Made by a program: the position numbers and the translations under genes. The notes under the pieces were generated by a model. That model was given only the letters and a program-made list of their open reading frames with translations. It was not told where the DNA came from and searched no databases. A DNA stretch of 64,000 nucleotides from Thermocrispum agreste DSM 44070 (GTDB taxonomy: Bacteria > Actinomycetota > Actinomycetes > Mycobacteriales > Pseudonocardiaceae), in contig NZ_KE386603.1 in assembly GCF_000427905.1 (NCBI RefSeq), positions 241,162 through 305,161 on the forward strand. The letters are read 5' to 3'. Positions 25,779 through 36,315 of this stretch are shown here, piece by piece (position 1 is the stretch's first letter; the number at the start of each line of letters is the position of its first letter).

Positions 25779-28700
25779 TCACTCGAATGCCTTGGCGATG
25801 AGCGCCTTCTGCTCCACCTCGTGCACCTTGCTGGATCCGGTGGCGGGCGCCGCCATCGGCCGCCGCGCGACCAGGTCCAGCGGCTTGGGGAACGCGTCCG
25901 GCAGCCGCCGCGGCAGGTTGAGCCCGAGGAACGGCCACGCGCCCTGGTTCTCCGGCTCCTCCTGCGCCCACACGACCCGCTCGGCCTTGGTGTAGCGGGC
26001 CATCGCCGCGCGCAGCTTGTCCTTCGGCAGCGGGTAGTACTGCTCGATGCGCACCAGCGCGACGTCGAACCGGTCCCGCTTGGCCCGCTCGGCCCGCAGC
26101 TCCCAGTACAGCTTGCCGGAGGTGAGGATCACCTTGGTGACCTTCTCCGGGTCCACCTCGGCGTCGTCGATCACCGACAGGAACTTCGAGTCCCCGGTGA
26201 AGTCCTCCAGCTGCGACACCACCGCCTTGTTGCGCAGCATCGACTTCGGCGTGAACACGATCAGCGGCCGGTTCACCCCGTCCAGCGCGTGCCTGCGCAG
26301 CAGGTGGAAGTAGTTCGCCGGGGTGGACGGCATGGTGACCGTCATCGAGTGCTCGGCGCACAGCTGCAGGAACCGCTCGATGCGGCCCGAGGTGTGGTCC
26401 GGGCCCTGGCCCTCGTGGCCGTGCGGCAGCAGCAGCACCACGTCGGACACCTGGCCCCACTTCGCCTCACCGGACGAGATGTACTCGTCGATGACCGTCT
26501 GCGCGCCGTTGACGAAGTCGCCGAACTGCGCCTCCCACATCACCAGCGCCTCGGAGTTGGCCACCGAGTAGCCGTACTCGAAGCCGACCGCGGCGTACTC
26601 GGACAGCGCCGAGTCGTAGATCATCACCCGGCCCTGGTCGGGGCTCAGGTGCTGCAGTGGCGCGTACTCCTCGCCGGTCTTGCGGTCGATGAGCACCGCG
26701 TGGCGCTGGGTGAACGTGCCGCGCCGCGAGTCCTGCCCGGCCAGCCGCACCAGCCTGCCGTCCATGGCGAGCGAGCCGAACGCGATCAGCTCGGCGAACG
26801 CCCAGTCGACGTTGCCCTCCCGGGACATCTTGTACCGGCGCTCCAGCACCGGCTTGACCCGCGGGTGCGGGGTGAAACCCTCCGGCAGGTTGACGAACGC
26901 GTCGCCGATCCTCTCGATCGTCTTGCGGTCGATCGCGGTGGGCACCTGGGCCGGGATCTGCTGCCTGCTCTCCACCGACGGGCTGGCCTTGACCGGGTGC
27001 TTCTCCAGCTCGCGCACCTCGTTGAAGACGTGCTCCAGCTGGCTGGAGAAGTCCCGCAGCGCGGTCTCGGCTTCCTCGAGCGAGATGTCACCCCGCCCGA
27101 TCAGCGCCTCGGTGTAGGTCTTGCGCACGCTGCGCTTCTTGTCGATCACGTCGTACATCAGCGGCTGCGTGATCGACGGGTCGTCGCCCTCGTTGTGGCC
27201 GCGGCGCCGGTAGCAGATCAGGTCGATGACGACGTCCTTGTGGAACCGCTCGCGGTAGTCCACCGCCAGCTTGGCCACCCAGCAGGCCGCCTCCGGGTCG
27301 TCGCCGTTGACGTGGAACACCGGCGCTTCGATGATCTTGGCCACGTCGGTGGCGTACTGCGACGAGCGGGCGTGCTCCGGCGCGGTGGTGAAGCCGACCT
27401 GGTTGTTGATCACCACGTGCACCGTGCCGCCGGTGCGGTACCCGCGCAGCATGGCCAGGTTCAGCGTCTCGGCCACCACGCCCTGGCCGGCGAACGCGGC
27501 GTCGCCGTGCAGCAGGACCGGCAGCACGGTGAACCCGTCCTCGCCCTTGTTGAGCAGGTCCTGCTTGGCGCGCACGATGCCTTCCAGCACCGGGTCGACC
27601 GTCTCCAGGTGCGACGGGTTGGCGGTCAGCGTCACCTTGGTCTCGCCGTCGCCGAACATGCGGAAGTACTTGCCCTCCGCACCCAGGTGGTACTTCACGT
27701 CGCCGGAGCCGTGCGCCTGGCCGGGATCCAGGTTGCCCTCGAACTCCTGGAAGATCTGGCTGATCGGCTTGCCGACGATGTTGGCCAGCACGTTCAGCCT
27801 GCCCCGGTGCGGCATGCCGATGACGACCTCGTCCAGCTCGTACTCGGCCGCCTTGTCCAGGATGGTGTCCAGCAGCGGGATGACCGTCTCGCCGCCCTCC
27901 AGCGAGAACCGCTTCTGGCCGACGTACTTGGTCTGCAGGAACGTCTCGAACGCCTCTGCCGCGTTCAGCTTGGACAGGATGTACTTCTGCTCACCCGGCG
28001 ACGGCTTCGGGTGCGGGACCTCGATCCGCTCCTGCAGCCAGCGCCGCTCCTCCGGGTTGATGATGTGCTGGTACTCCACGCCGACCGTGCGGCAGTAGGC
28101 GTCCCGCAGCACGCCGAGCACGTCGCGCAGCTTCATCCGCTGCTTGCCCGCGAAACCGCCGACGGCGAACTCGCGGTCCAGGTCCCACAGCGTCAGGCCG
28201 TGGGACAGGATGTCCAGGTCCTCGTGCCTGCGCTGGCGGTAGTTCAGCGGGTCGGTGTCGGCCATCAGGTGGCCGCGCATCCGGTAGGCGTCGATCAGCT
28301 CGATGATCCGGGCGGTCTTGTCGACGTCGCCGTCCGGGATGTCCTCCACCCAGCGCACCGGCTCGTACGGCAGCCGCAGCGAGGTGAAGATGTCGTCGTA
28401 GAACTTGTCCTCGCCGAGCAGCAGCTGGTGGATCTTCTTCAGGAACTCGCCCGACTCGGCGCCCTGGATGATCCGGTGGTCGTAGGTCGACGTCAGCGTG
28501 ATGATCTTGGAGATGCCCAGGTCGGTCAGCGTCTTCTCGCTGGTGCCCTCGAACTGGGCCGGGTACTCCAGCGCCCCGACGCCGATGATGGCGCCCTGGC
28601 CCTTCTGCAGCCTGGGCACCGAGTGGTTGGTCCCGATGCCGCCCGGGTTGGTCAGCGAGATCGTGGTGCCCGCGAAATCGTCCGCGGTCAGCTTGTTATT

Positions 28701-29522
28701 GCGGGCCTTGCTGATGACCTCTTCGTAGGCCTGCCAGAACTCGAAGAACGACATGTCCTCGACGGCCTTGATGGAGGCCACCACCAGGTTGCGGGAGCCG
28801 TCCTTGCCCTTCAGGTCGATGGCCAGGCCCAGGTTGACGTGCTCCGGCGTGACGACGTGCGGCTTGCCGTCGATCTCGGCGTAGTGCCGGTTCATGTTCG
28901 GGAAGTACTTCAGCGCCCTGATCATAGCGTAGCCGATCAGGTGCGTGAACGACACCTTCCCGCCGCGTGTGCGCTTGAGGTGGTTGTTGATGACGATCCG
29001 GTTGTCCGCCATCAGCTTCGCGGGCACGGCGCGCACGCTGGTGGCGGTCGGCACCTCCAGCGAGGCGTCCATGTTCTTGGCGATCGCCGCCGACGCACCG
29101 CGCAGCGGCTTGACCTCCTTGACGCCGGGCTGGTCCTTCTTCTCCTGCTTCGCGTCCTGCTTGGCCGCCGGGGCCGGTGCCGCCTGCTGCCGCGCGGGCG
29201 CGGGCTGCGGCGCCGCCTGCGGCTTCGGTGCCGTCTGCTCCGCGGGCGCCTGCGGCCACGCCGGCTCGGTGGTGCCCGGCGCGGTGGCCTGGCTGGTGCC
29301 CGGCCTGCCGTCCTGGCGCGCACCCGCCGGGGCTGGTGCCGTCCGGGTGGTCGCCTGGCGCTTGGCGGTGGCCGCCCCGTCACTGCCCTGGGACGGCTTG
29401 AAGTCGGCGAAGAAGTCATGCCAGGCGGCGTCGACCGATTGCGGGTCGGCGAGGAAACGCTCGTACATTTCCTCGACCATCCACTCGTTGGGACCGAACT
29501 GGGAGGCTGGACTGGTGGTCAC
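25779..29522 (-). CDS. kgd: Multifunctional 2-oxoglutarate decarboxylase/dehydrogenase (Kgd/OdhA type)
   Basis: 1247 residues, the actinobacterial fusion of an E2-like acyltransferase domain to the thiamine-diphosphate E1 of 2-oxoglutarate metabolism in the TCA cycle. Residues 1-40 are the E1 N-terminal segment ([19 protein letters not shown]). Residues 45-140 are an Ala/Pro/Gln-rich linker. The acyltransferase domain (about 140-350) has its catalytic motif in [12 protein letters not shown]1 follows, with [47 protein letters not shown] and [20 protein letters not shown]. No lipoyl domain is present, as is usual for Kgd. It usually works with GarA/PknG, which are not in this window. Confidence 0.97.
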   Translation of the reverse strand: MTTSPASQFGPNEWMVEEMYERFLADPQSVDAAWHDFFADFKPSQGSDGAATAKRQATTRTAPAPAGARQDGRPGTSQATAPGTTEPAWPQAPAEQTAPKPQAAPQPAPARQQAAPAPAAKQDAKQEKKDQPGVKEVKPLRGASAAIAKNMDASLEVPTATSVRAVPAKLMADNRIVINNHLKRTRGGKVSFTHLIGYAMIRALKYFPNMNRHYAEIDGKPHVVTPEHVNLGLAIDLKGKDGSRNLVVASIKAVEDMSFFEFWQAYEEVISKARNNKLTADDFAGTTISLTNPGGIGTNHSVPRLQKGQGAIIGVGALEYPAQFEGTSEKTLTDLGISKIITLTSTYDHRIIQGAESGEFLKKIHQLLLGEDKFYDDIFTSLRLPYEPVRWVEDIPDGDVDKTARIIELIDAYRMRGHLMADTDPLNYRQRRHEDLDILSHGLTLWDLDREFAVGGFAGKQRMKLRDVLGVLRDAYCRTVGVEYQHIINPEERRWLQERIEVPHPKPSPGEQKYILSKLNAAEAFETFLQTKYVGQKRFSLEGGETVIPLLDTILDKAAEYELDEVVIGMPHRGRLNVLANIVGKPISQIFQEFEGNLDPGQAHGSGDVKYHLGAEGKYFRMFGDGETKVTLTANPSHLETVDPVLEGIVRAKQDLLNKGEDGFTVLPVLLHGDAAFAGQGVVAETLNLAMLRGYRTGGTVHVVINNQVGFTTAPEHARSSQYATDVAKIIEAPVFHVNGDDPEAACWVAKLAVDYRERFHKDVVIDLICYRRRGHNEGDDPSITQPLMYDVIDKKRSVRKTYTEALIGRGDISLEEAETALRDFSSQLEHVFNEVRELEKHPVKASPSVESRQQIPAQVPTAIDRKTIERIGDAFVNLPEGFTPHPRVKPVLERRYKMSREGNVDWAFAELIAFGSLAMDGRLVRLAGQDSRRGTFTQRHAVLIDRKTGEEYAPLQHLSPDQGRVMIYDSALSEYAAVGFEYGYSVANSEALVMWEAQFGDFVNGAQTVIDEYISSGEAKWGQVSDVVLLLPHGHEGQGPDHTSGRIERFLQLCAEHSMTVTMPSTPANYFHLLRRHALDGVNRPLIVFTPKSMLRNKAVVSQLEDFTGDSKFLSVIDDAEVDPEKVTKVILTSGKLYWELRAERAKRDRFDVALVRIEQYYPLPKDKLRAAMARYTKAERVVWAQEEPENQGAWPFLGLNLPRRLPDAFPKPLDLVARRPMAAPATGSSKVHEVEQKALIAKAFE

Positions 29523-29607
29523 GACTGAGATTCGCCTCTATTCGTGAGCTCGTAGTAACCGGAATGCGAAGCTTGCGCCACTACCAGGCTAACCCGTGAC
29601 TCCTCAC

Positions 29608-32600
29608 TTAGTTGCCCGGGATCATGGGCAGGGATTCACGTTCGGCCGCGCGCCAGAACCTGGCGTACGGGCCGTCCGAGGACAGCAGCTCGGCATGCGT
29701 TCCGACCTGCGCAATTCGTCCTCGTTCCAGCACGACGATGCGGTCGGCGCGGGCCGCGGTGGCCAAACGGTGCGCGACCACGACGGTGGTCCTGGACCGG
29801 GCCACGGCCTCGCTCGCCGCCAGCACCGCCGCCTCGGTCGCCGGGTCCAGTGCCGCGGTGGCCTCGTCGAGCAACAGGATGTCCGGGTCGAGCAGTTCGG
29901 CGCGGGCCAGCGCGACGAGCTGCCGCTGCCCGGAGGAGAGGTTCTGCCCGCGCTCACCGACCTGCTGATGGAAGCCGTGCGGCAGCGCCGCGACAGCGGG
30001 CAGCGCGCCGACCGCGCGTACTGCCGCTTCGACTTCGGCGTCGGTGGCCTCCGGCCGTGCATACCGCACATTGTTCGCGACCGTTCCGGAGAACAAGTGC
30101 GCTTCCTGCGGGACGATGCCCATTCGGCCGCGAAGAGCTGCCAGGTCGTAGTCGCGGACGTCCACCCCGTCGATGAGGACCCGGCCCGAGCTGGTGTCGT
30201 AGAACCGGGCGAGCAGCTTCACCACGGTCGACTTCCCCGCGCCGGTGGCACCCACCAGTGCGACCGTTTCCCCGGGTGCGATGTGCAGGTCGAACCCGTG
30301 CAGCGCCGGTTCGGCGGCGCCGGGGTAGGTGAAGGACACGTTCTCGAACCGCACGTCCCCCCGCAGCCGCTCACCGACCGCGACGGGTGCCGGGGGTGGC
30401 GGGACCGAGCTGCGGGTGGCCAGCAGGTCGCCGATCCTGACCAGGCCGACCTTGGCCTGCTGGTAGCCGTCGAAGATGCTGGACAGCTCCTGGATGGGGG
30501 AGAAGAACATCGTCAGGTAGAGCAGGAACGCCATCAGCACGCCCGGCGTCAGGTCGTCGACCGCGACGCGGTTGGTGCCCACGTACAGCACCACGGCCTC
30601 GACCACCTGGGACAGCAGCGAGACGAACGGGAAGTACGTGGCGATGTAGCGCTGGGCGCGCAGCCTGGACCGCCGGTAGGCGTCGCTGCGGTCGGCGAAC
30701 GCCCGCGCCGAATGTTGCTCGCGCGTGTACGCCTGGGCCACCCGCAGGCCGGTGACGTTCTCCTGCATGTCGGCGTTGACCACGCTGACCCGCTCCCGGG
30801 CTTCGGTGTAGGCACGCGACGACTTCCGCCGGAAGATCACCGTCGCCACGATGAGCACGGGCATGACGGCCAGCGTGATCAGCGCCAGCGAGACGTCGGT
30901 GACCAGCAAGGCCCCGGTGATGCCGACCAGGGTCAGCACGCTGACCACGGCGCGGGCCAGACCGGTCTGCAGGAACGTGGACAGCGCGTCCACGTCGGTG
31001 GTCATCCGGGTCATGATCTTGCCGGCCAGCTCGCGCTCGAAGTAGTCGAGCCCGAGCCGCTGCAGGTGGGCGTAGCAGCGGACGCGCAGCAGGTACAGCA
31101 CGCTCTCGCCCGCCCGCGCGGTGACCACCGTCTGGGCGGCGATGACCGCCCAGTTCAGCAACGCGATCAGTGCGCCGCACGTGGCGACGACGAGCACGAC
31201 CGTCGTCGAACCCGCCACCACGCCGTCGTCGACGCCGACTCGGAACAGTGACGGCATCGCCACCGTGGCCAGCGCGTCCGCGGCGACCAGGACGACCGCC
31301 GCAAGCAGCAGCCAGCGCACCGGGTGCAGCAGCCGGGACAGCCGGAAGTCCGGGTCGTCCGCCGTCGGGTCCTGGCCGGCGATGTGCGGGGTGTCCCGCG
31401 CCGGCGGCAAAGCGCGCACCTTCGCCAGCAGCTCCGGCGTCGGCGGCACGTTGAACCGGGCGGGACCACCGGGACCGCCGCGGCCCATCGCGGGCTCCGG
31501 TGGCGGGCGGTTCGCCGCGAGCTCGGCGAGGTGATCGACGTCGTCCTGCTCGGTGCGCGGCCACAGCCGCGCGGTGGTGCCGGAACCGTTGCCGTCTGCC
31601 GGCAAGGACGGCAACGCCGCGGGGTTCTCCACGTCGTCGTCCGGCCCGGCGATCAGCTCCCGGAACAGCGCACAGCGCTCCCGCAGCTGGGCTTCCGTGC
31701 CGATGTCGACCACCCGCCCGGCGTCCAGTACCGCGATCCGGTCGGCCAGCGCCAGTGACGACCGGCGGTGGGCGATGAGGATCGTGGTCCGGTCCTTGGT
31801 GACGGCGCGCAGCGTGGCGTGAATGGCCGCTTCGGTGCCGGCGTCGACCGCGGACGTGGCGTCGTCCAGCAGCAGGATTCTCGGGTCGGTCAGCAGCGCC
31901 CGCGCCAGCGCCAGGCGCTGCCGCTGCCCTCCGGACAGCGTCAGGCCGCGCTCACCGACCACGGTGTGGTAACCGTCGGGCAGGTTCTCGATGAACTCGT
32001 GTGCCTGTGCGGCCTTGGCCGCAGCGACGATCTCTTCGTCGGTGGCGTCGGGGCGGCCGTAGGCGATGTTGTCGCGCACCGAGGTGGAGAACAGGAACGC
32101 TTCTTCGAACACCACCCCGATCGCCCGGCGCAGGTCGGTCAGCCGCACGTCCCGGACGTCGACACCGCCGACTTCGATACGGCCTTCGTGCACGTCGTAG
32201 AAGCGGGGGAGCAGCAGGGACACCGTCGACTTGCCGGACCCGGCCGTGCCGACGAGCGCGACCGTCTCCCCCGGCTCGACATGCAGCGACAGCCGGTCGA
32301 GCACCTTGTCCTCGCGCGTGTAGCCGAAGCTGACGTCGGTCAACCGCACCGAGAGTGGCCCGGCGGGCAGCTCGCGCGGCTCGTCCGGGTCGGTGACCTC
32401 GGGCTGCGCGTCGATCAGCTCGTAGACCCGTTCGGCGCCTGCGCGGGCGATCTGCGCCTGGATGATCAGGCTGGTGACCATGCGCGCGGGCGACACCAGG
32501 CCCGCGACGTAGGACGCGAAGGCGACGAACGTGCCGAGCGAGACGTCGCCGTGGAGGGCCAGCAAGCCGCCGACCGCCAGCACGGCCACCTGGCCCGCGG

Positions 32601-33417
32601 CGGGCAGTGCGGCCACCGAAGCCATCGGGATCGCGGTCAGCCGCGCGGCCCGCATCTTCTCGCCGAACAGCTTGCGTGCGGCGCGCTCGAGGCGGGCCAC
32701 TTCCCTGGCCTCCTGGCCGAAACCCTTCACCACGCGCACGCCGGTGACCGTCTCCTCGACGTGCTGAGCCAGGTCGGCGGCGCGCTGCTGCGACGACCAG
32801 ATCGCCGGGAACACGCGCATGCGCGCGGCGGCGACCGCCAGGCCGATGGCCGGGGTGACGATCAGGGCGATCAGTGTCAGCAGCGGCGACATCCACAGCA
32901 TGGCCCCCAGGGCGAGCAGCAGGTACACCGCCGAGCCCACCGAGAGCGGTCCTTGCATGAGCAGGCCGACCATCAGCTGCAGATCGGTGATCGCCCGGGA
33001 AGCGATCTGCCCGGTGCGCAGCGAGTCCTGCGCACCGCCGTCCAGCCGGGAGACCGCGTGGAAGACCTGCTGGCGCAGGTCGTGCTGCACGTCGAGGGCG
33101 AGCCGTCCGCCGAAGTAGCGCCGCGCGAACGCGGTGGCGAACCCGAGCAGGGCGAGGCCGATCAGCCCGATGGCGAGCACACCGAGCCGTCCGGTGTTGC
33201 CCGCCATCGCCTCGTCGATGGCCTGCTTGACCAGCAGCGGTCCGGCAGCGAGCGACCCGACGCCCAGCACGGCGGCCCCGAACGCCAGCACCACCAGCCA
33301 CGGGTGCCGCCAGCACGCGGAGACCAGCCGCCGCAGCCACCCGGCGGACGGGGAGGAAACAGAAGGGCGGGGTGCCCGCTGCCGACGTTCGATGCGCATC
33401 TCGGTCGGTACGGACAC
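29608..33417 (-). CDS. Full-length ABC exporter (TMD-NBD-TMD-NBD fusion)
   Basis: 1269-residue multidrug or lipid exporter with both half-transporters on one chain, resembling M. tuberculosis Rv0194. Each half has six membrane helices and an ATPase domain. NBD1 has Walker A GTAGSGKS, signature LSGGQRQRLALARAL and Walker B RILLLDDATSAVD. NBD2 has Walker A GATGAGKS, signature LSSGQRQLVALARAEL and Walker B DILLLDEATAALD. NBD1 has Asp where the catalytic Glu should be, and NBD2 has a weakened signature, so one of the two ATP sites looks degenerate. The GTG start at 33417 lacks a good ribosome-binding site; an ATG six codons in is an alternative. Substrate unknown. Confidence 0.93.
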   Translation of the reverse strand: MSVPTEMRIERRQRAPRPSVSSPSAGWLRRLVSACWRHPWLVVLAFGAAVLGVGSLAAGPLLVKQAIDEAMAGNTGRLGVLAIGLIGLALLGFATAFARRYFGGRLALDVQHDLRQQVFHAVSRLDGGAQDSLRTGQIASRAITDLQLMVGLLMQGPLSVGSAVYLLLALGAMLWMSPLLTLIALIVTPAIGLAVAAARMRVFPAIWSSQQRAADLAQHVEETVTGVRVVKGFGQEAREVARLERAARKLFGEKMRAARLTAIPMASVAALPAAGQVAVLAVGGLLALHGDVSLGTFVAFASYVAGLVSPARMVTSLIIQAQIARAGAERVYELIDAQPEVTDPDEPRELPAGPLSVRLTDVSFGYTREDKVLDRLSLHVEPGETVALVGTAGSGKSTVSLLLPRFYDVHEGRIEVGGVDVRDVRLTDLRRAIGVVFEEAFLFSTSVRDNIAYGRPDATDEEIVAAAKAAQAHEFIENLPDGYHTVVGERGLTLSGGQRQRLALARALLTDPRILLLDDATSAVDAGTEAAIHATLRAVTKDRTTILIAHRRSSLALADRIAVLDAGRVVDIGTEAQLRERCALFRELIAGPDDDVENPAALPSLPADGNGSGTTARLWPRTEQDDVDHLAELAANRPPPEPAMGRGGPGGPARFNVPPTPELLAKVRALPPARDTPHIAGQDPTADDPDFRLSRLLHPVRWLLLAAVVLVAADALATVAMPSLFRVGVDDGVVAGSTTVVLVVATCGALIALLNWAVIAAQTVVTARAGESVLYLLRVRCYAHLQRLGLDYFERELAGKIMTRMTTDVDALSTFLQTGLARAVVSVLTLVGITGALLVTDVSLALITLAVMPVLIVATVIFRRKSSRAYTEARERVSVVNADMQENVTGLRVAQAYTREQHSARAFADRSDAYRRSRLRAQRYIATYFPFVSLLSQVVEAVVLYVGTNRVAVDDLTPGVLMAFLLYLTMFFSPIQELSSIFDGYQQAKVGLVRIGDLLATRSSVPPPPAPVAVGERLRGDVRFENVSFTYPGAAEPALHGFDLHIAPGETVALVGATGAGKSTVVKLLARFYDTSSGRVLIDGVDVRDYDLAALRGRMGIVPQEAHLFSGTVANNVRYARPEATDAEVEAAVRAVGALPAVAALPHGFHQQVGERGQNLSSGQRQLVALARAELLDPDILLLDEATAALDPATEAAVLAASEAVARSRTTVVVAHRLATAARADRIVVLERGRIAQVGTHAELLSSDGPYARFWRAAERESLPMIPGN

Positions 33418-33491
33418 CCCGCCAGGTTACGGAATCCTGCGGCCGTGCCGCCGCCCCGGCGACCGGCCGTCGCCGGGGCGGGGCGGCGGGC

Positions 33492-34400
33492 TCATGTGAT
33501 GTCGCGCTGGTAGGTGCGCGCCAGGCCGAGGCCGAAGAACAAGAGCACCCAGCCGAGGAAGATCGCGACGCTGGCGCCCCAGCCGAACGAGCCGAGTGCG
33601 CCCGCGCCGAACCGCAGCAGCGAGGACGCCCTGTCGACGATCTCCTCCGGCAAGGTGCCGCCTGCCATGTCCTCCAGCTCGCCGACGATGTTGGACGCGG
33701 CCGCGGCGCCGGTGATGCCGTTCGCCGCGCCGTTGGGGAACGCCCCGGCGACGGTCGGGCCGATTTCCTCCGAATTGCTCGCGGAGATGGCCGCGAACGT
33801 CATGTCCATGCCGGGACCGACCAGCAGCCCGTAGACGAGCAGCACGACCACGGTGCCGACGGACGAGCCGATCAGGGCTCCAACGCCGAGGCCGAGCAGG
33901 GTCCACAGCACGCACGACAGCAGCCCGGATGCGGCGATGGTGATCCACATCTCGCCGTCGACCATTCCTTCGCCGCCGACGCCGAACAGCAGCCCCAGCG
34001 AGGCGCCCAGGATGATCACCACGCCGAAGATCGCGCCCCACAGCACGTAGGTGATCGCCTTCGCGCCGAGCAGCGTGCCGCGGTTGGGGGCGGTCAGGAA
34101 GCTGGTGGTGATGGTCTTCCTGCCGATCTCCACCGCCAGCGCCATACCGCCGAAGATCATCGGGAAGATCGTGGCGATGTTGATCGCCCTGGTCAGGAAG
34201 ATGGCGTTCACCGACAGGTCGTTGAGGTCGACGGCGGCGTACCGGCGCAGGTCACGGTTGATGTCCCGGGCGATTTCGTCGAACGCCGACGACCACATCC
34301 ACGCCCACAGCAGCGCGACTACGAGCGCGGTGAGCAGCAAGCCCAGCCACAGCTTGGTGGTGACGATCTTGCGGAACTCCGCCTTGATGAGCCTGCCCAT
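33492..34400 (-). CDS. ABC-2 type transporter permease
   Basis: 302-residue membrane protein with about six hydrophobic helices. It opens MGRLIKAEFRKIVTTKLWLGLLL, typical of ABC-2/YhaP-like permeases, and has a TTSFLTAPNRGTLLGAK cytoplasmic loop between helices. A large extracytoplasmic loop (about 200-265) precedes the last helix. The start overlaps the stop of the ATPase gene (TGATG), so the two are made together as an exporter. Substrate unknown. Confidence 0.9.
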   Translation of the reverse strand: MGRLIKAEFRKIVTTKLWLGLLLTALVVALLWAWMWSSAFDEIARDINRDLRRYAAVDLNDLSVNAIFLTRAINIATIFPMIFGGMALAVEIGRKTITTSFLTAPNRGTLLGAKAITYVLWGAIFGVVIILGASLGLLFGVGGEGMVDGEMWITIAASGLLSCVLWTLLGLGVGALIGSSVGTVVVLLVYGLLVGPGMDMTFAAISASNSEEIGPTVAGAFPNGAANGITGAAAASNIVGELEDMAGGTLPEEIVDRASSLLRFGAGALGSFGWGASVAIFLGWVLLFFGLGLARTYQRDIT

Positions 34401-35629
34401 CAGCCCTGGCCTCCCCAATTCGTGCCGCCCTGCTGGCCGTGTCCCGGTTGCTGTCCCGGTTGCGGGCCGCCCTGCCAGCCCTGCTGCGGCTGACCGCCCT
34501 GCCAGCCCTGTTGTGGCTGGCCGCCCCAGGTCTGTTGCGGCTGGCCGCCCCAGGTCTGCTGCGGTTGCTGCCAGCCGCCCTGCTGCGGCTGCTGCCACTG
34601 GCCTTGCTGCGGGGCGTACGGGTTCTGCTGCGGGACACCACCGCTCGGCGTCCAGGAACCCTGCTGGCCGCCCGGTGCGAACTGCGGCGGCAACTGGCCG
34701 TACTGGGTTTGCGCGGGCGCGGCGTACTGCCCGCTGGTGAGCTGGAAGAACAGCTTCTCCAGGTCCGCGCGCTCTTCCTCGACGCCGTACAGTGCGACGC
34801 CTGCTTTGGCCGCCACGTCACCGACCTGCTGCACCGTCGAGTCGTACACCGCGAGCCTGCCGCCCTCGATGGTCTCCACCCGGGTGATGCCCTGCTCCTT
34901 CAGCGCGGTGGTCAGCTTGTCGTTGTCCGACGCGTGCACCAGGATCCTGGTTTGCTGCTGCTTGCGCAGCTGGTCCAGCGGTCCGTAGTACATCGTCTGG
35001 CCTCGGCTGACGATGACCACCTGGTCGATGGTCTGCTCGAGCTCGGCCAGCAGGTGCGACGACACCAGCACGGTGCGGCCTTCCCTGGCGAAGTTGCGCA
35101 GGAACTGCCGCAGCCACGCGATGCCCTCCGGGTCGAGGCCGTTGGCCGGCTCGTCCAGGATCAGCACCTGCGGGTTGCCCAGCAGCGCGGCGGCCAGTGC
35201 CAGCCGCTGCCGCATACCGAGCGAGAAGCCGCCGACCTTCCGGTTGCCCGCCTCGGACAGGCCGACCAGGCCGAGGACCTCTGCCACGCGGGTGTCCGGG
35301 ACACCGATCGCCGCCGCGTAGACCCGCAGGTGGTTGCGCGCGGTGCGCTTGGGGTGAAAGCCCTCGTTCTCCAGCACCGACCCGACGACGGTGGCCGGGT
35401 TGCCGAGTTTGTCGTGCGGCAGCCCGTTGATGGTGGCCATGCCCTGGGAGGGCCGTACCAGGCCCAGGATCATCCGCAGGGTGGTGGTCTTGCCTGCACC
35501 GTTCGGGCCGATGAAGCCGGTGACCGACCCCGGCTCCACGGTGAAGCTCAGATTCGACACCGCCTGTACCGCACCGAAGTTCTTGCTCAGGTGCTGTACG
35601 ACGATGCGGCCACTGCCGTCATGCATCAC
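34400..35629 (-). CDS. ABC transporter ATP-binding protein with Q/G/W-rich repetitive tail
   Basis: 409 residues. The ATPase domain (1-235) has Walker A GPNGAGKT, the Q loop near VLENEGFH, signature FSLGMRQRLALAAALLG, Walker B VLILDEPANGLDPEG and the switch His in VLVSSHLLAE. A C-terminal accessory region (about 235-310) follows, then about 100 residues of low complexity built on repeated QPQQTWGG and QPQQGWQGG units. Such a tail is unusual for this family and may be disordered. The gene pairs with the downstream permease through a 1-base stop/start overlap. Confidence 0.92.
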   Translation of the reverse strand: MMHDGSGRIVVQHLSKNFGAVQAVSNLSFTVEPGSVTGFIGPNGAGKTTTLRMILGLVRPSQGMATINGLPHDKLGNPATVVGSVLENEGFHPKRTARNHLRVYAAAIGVPDTRVAEVLGLVGLSEAGNRKVGGFSLGMRQRLALAAALLGNPQVLILDEPANGLDPEGIAWLRQFLRNFAREGRTVLVSSHLLAELEQTIDQVVIVSRGQTMYYGPLDQLRKQQQTRILVHASDNDKLTTALKEQGITRVETIEGGRLAVYDSTVQQVGDVAAKAGVALYGVEEERADLEKLFFQLTSGQYAAPAQTQYGQLPPQFAPGGQQGSWTPSGGVPQQNPYAPQQGQWQQPQQGGWQQPQQTWGGQPQQTWGGQPQQGWQGGQPQQGWQGGPQPGQQPGHGQQGGTNWGGQG

Positions 35630-36315
35630 AGCTCTCCGTCCGTTTCACGGGCGATCCGCACAGCTCGTGCTGCGCCATCCTGCCGTACTCGTCGGTCCAT
35701 CCGCCGTTGGTTCCGATGAATTTGCCGAAGGTTGCCACGCAACCGTCCGTGTTCCCCTATGGTGGTAATTGGCGGCCTGCTCCCAGTGACCCCCAGGCTG
35801 GTCGAGCGGGCCGCCCTTTTGTGCCTGGGCACCTGCCGACTGCGGGCTTCGCCGCCAGGCCATCCGCGGTCTCCTCGGGTATGTGCGGGCACGGCCGTCG
35901 CAGATCTGTCGCGGCAACCGCACAGCGGGCAGGCTATCGGTTGCCGCGCGCGCGGCCGCGCAACCCTCGCCGTAGTGCCGATCACGATCCTGTGACGTGC
36001 GGCTCCGCGCGACAGTTTCGCGCGGCCGAGTGAAGCATGGTGACCTGCGACACCACGGCGCTCTTTGCTTGCTGGAGAGCGGCCTGGGCGCAGGCGACGT
36101 TCGCGGCGGGGAGTACCGGGATGGCTGCGACCTGGTGATGGCGGCCTTGTGCCACTGCACAGACGCCAGGCTGACCCGCGGCGCCGGGCACGGCCCCACG
36201 GTTCCGGGTACGGCCCCCGCGGTTCCGGGTACGTCGGCAGGTGTCGGTCAGCGCTGCGCAGTTGGCTGCACCGGCCGTGCCTGACCGCCCCGGAACGGTC
36301 CGGTTTTGCGTGGTG
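35630..36315. other. 686-base intergenic region between the ABC operon and ald
   Basis: It contains the ABC operon promoter at the low end and the region downstream of ald at the high end. A minus-strand frame at 35982-36191 looks partly helical but matches nothing I know and lacks a ribosome-binding site. Two tandem copies of a 20/21-base unit lie at 36191-36231 (CGGCCCC, one or two bases, then GGTTCCGGGTA). Confidence 0.5.

Noticed and set aside
25821..29528. A 1235-codon plus-strand frame opposite kgd
   Set aside because: It mirrors the GC-skewed third positions of kgd; no domain motif, while kgd on the other strand is unmistakable.
35982..36191. Small minus-strand gene upstream of the ABC operon
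   Set aside because: No ribosome-binding site, no family resemblance and low-complexity surroundings.
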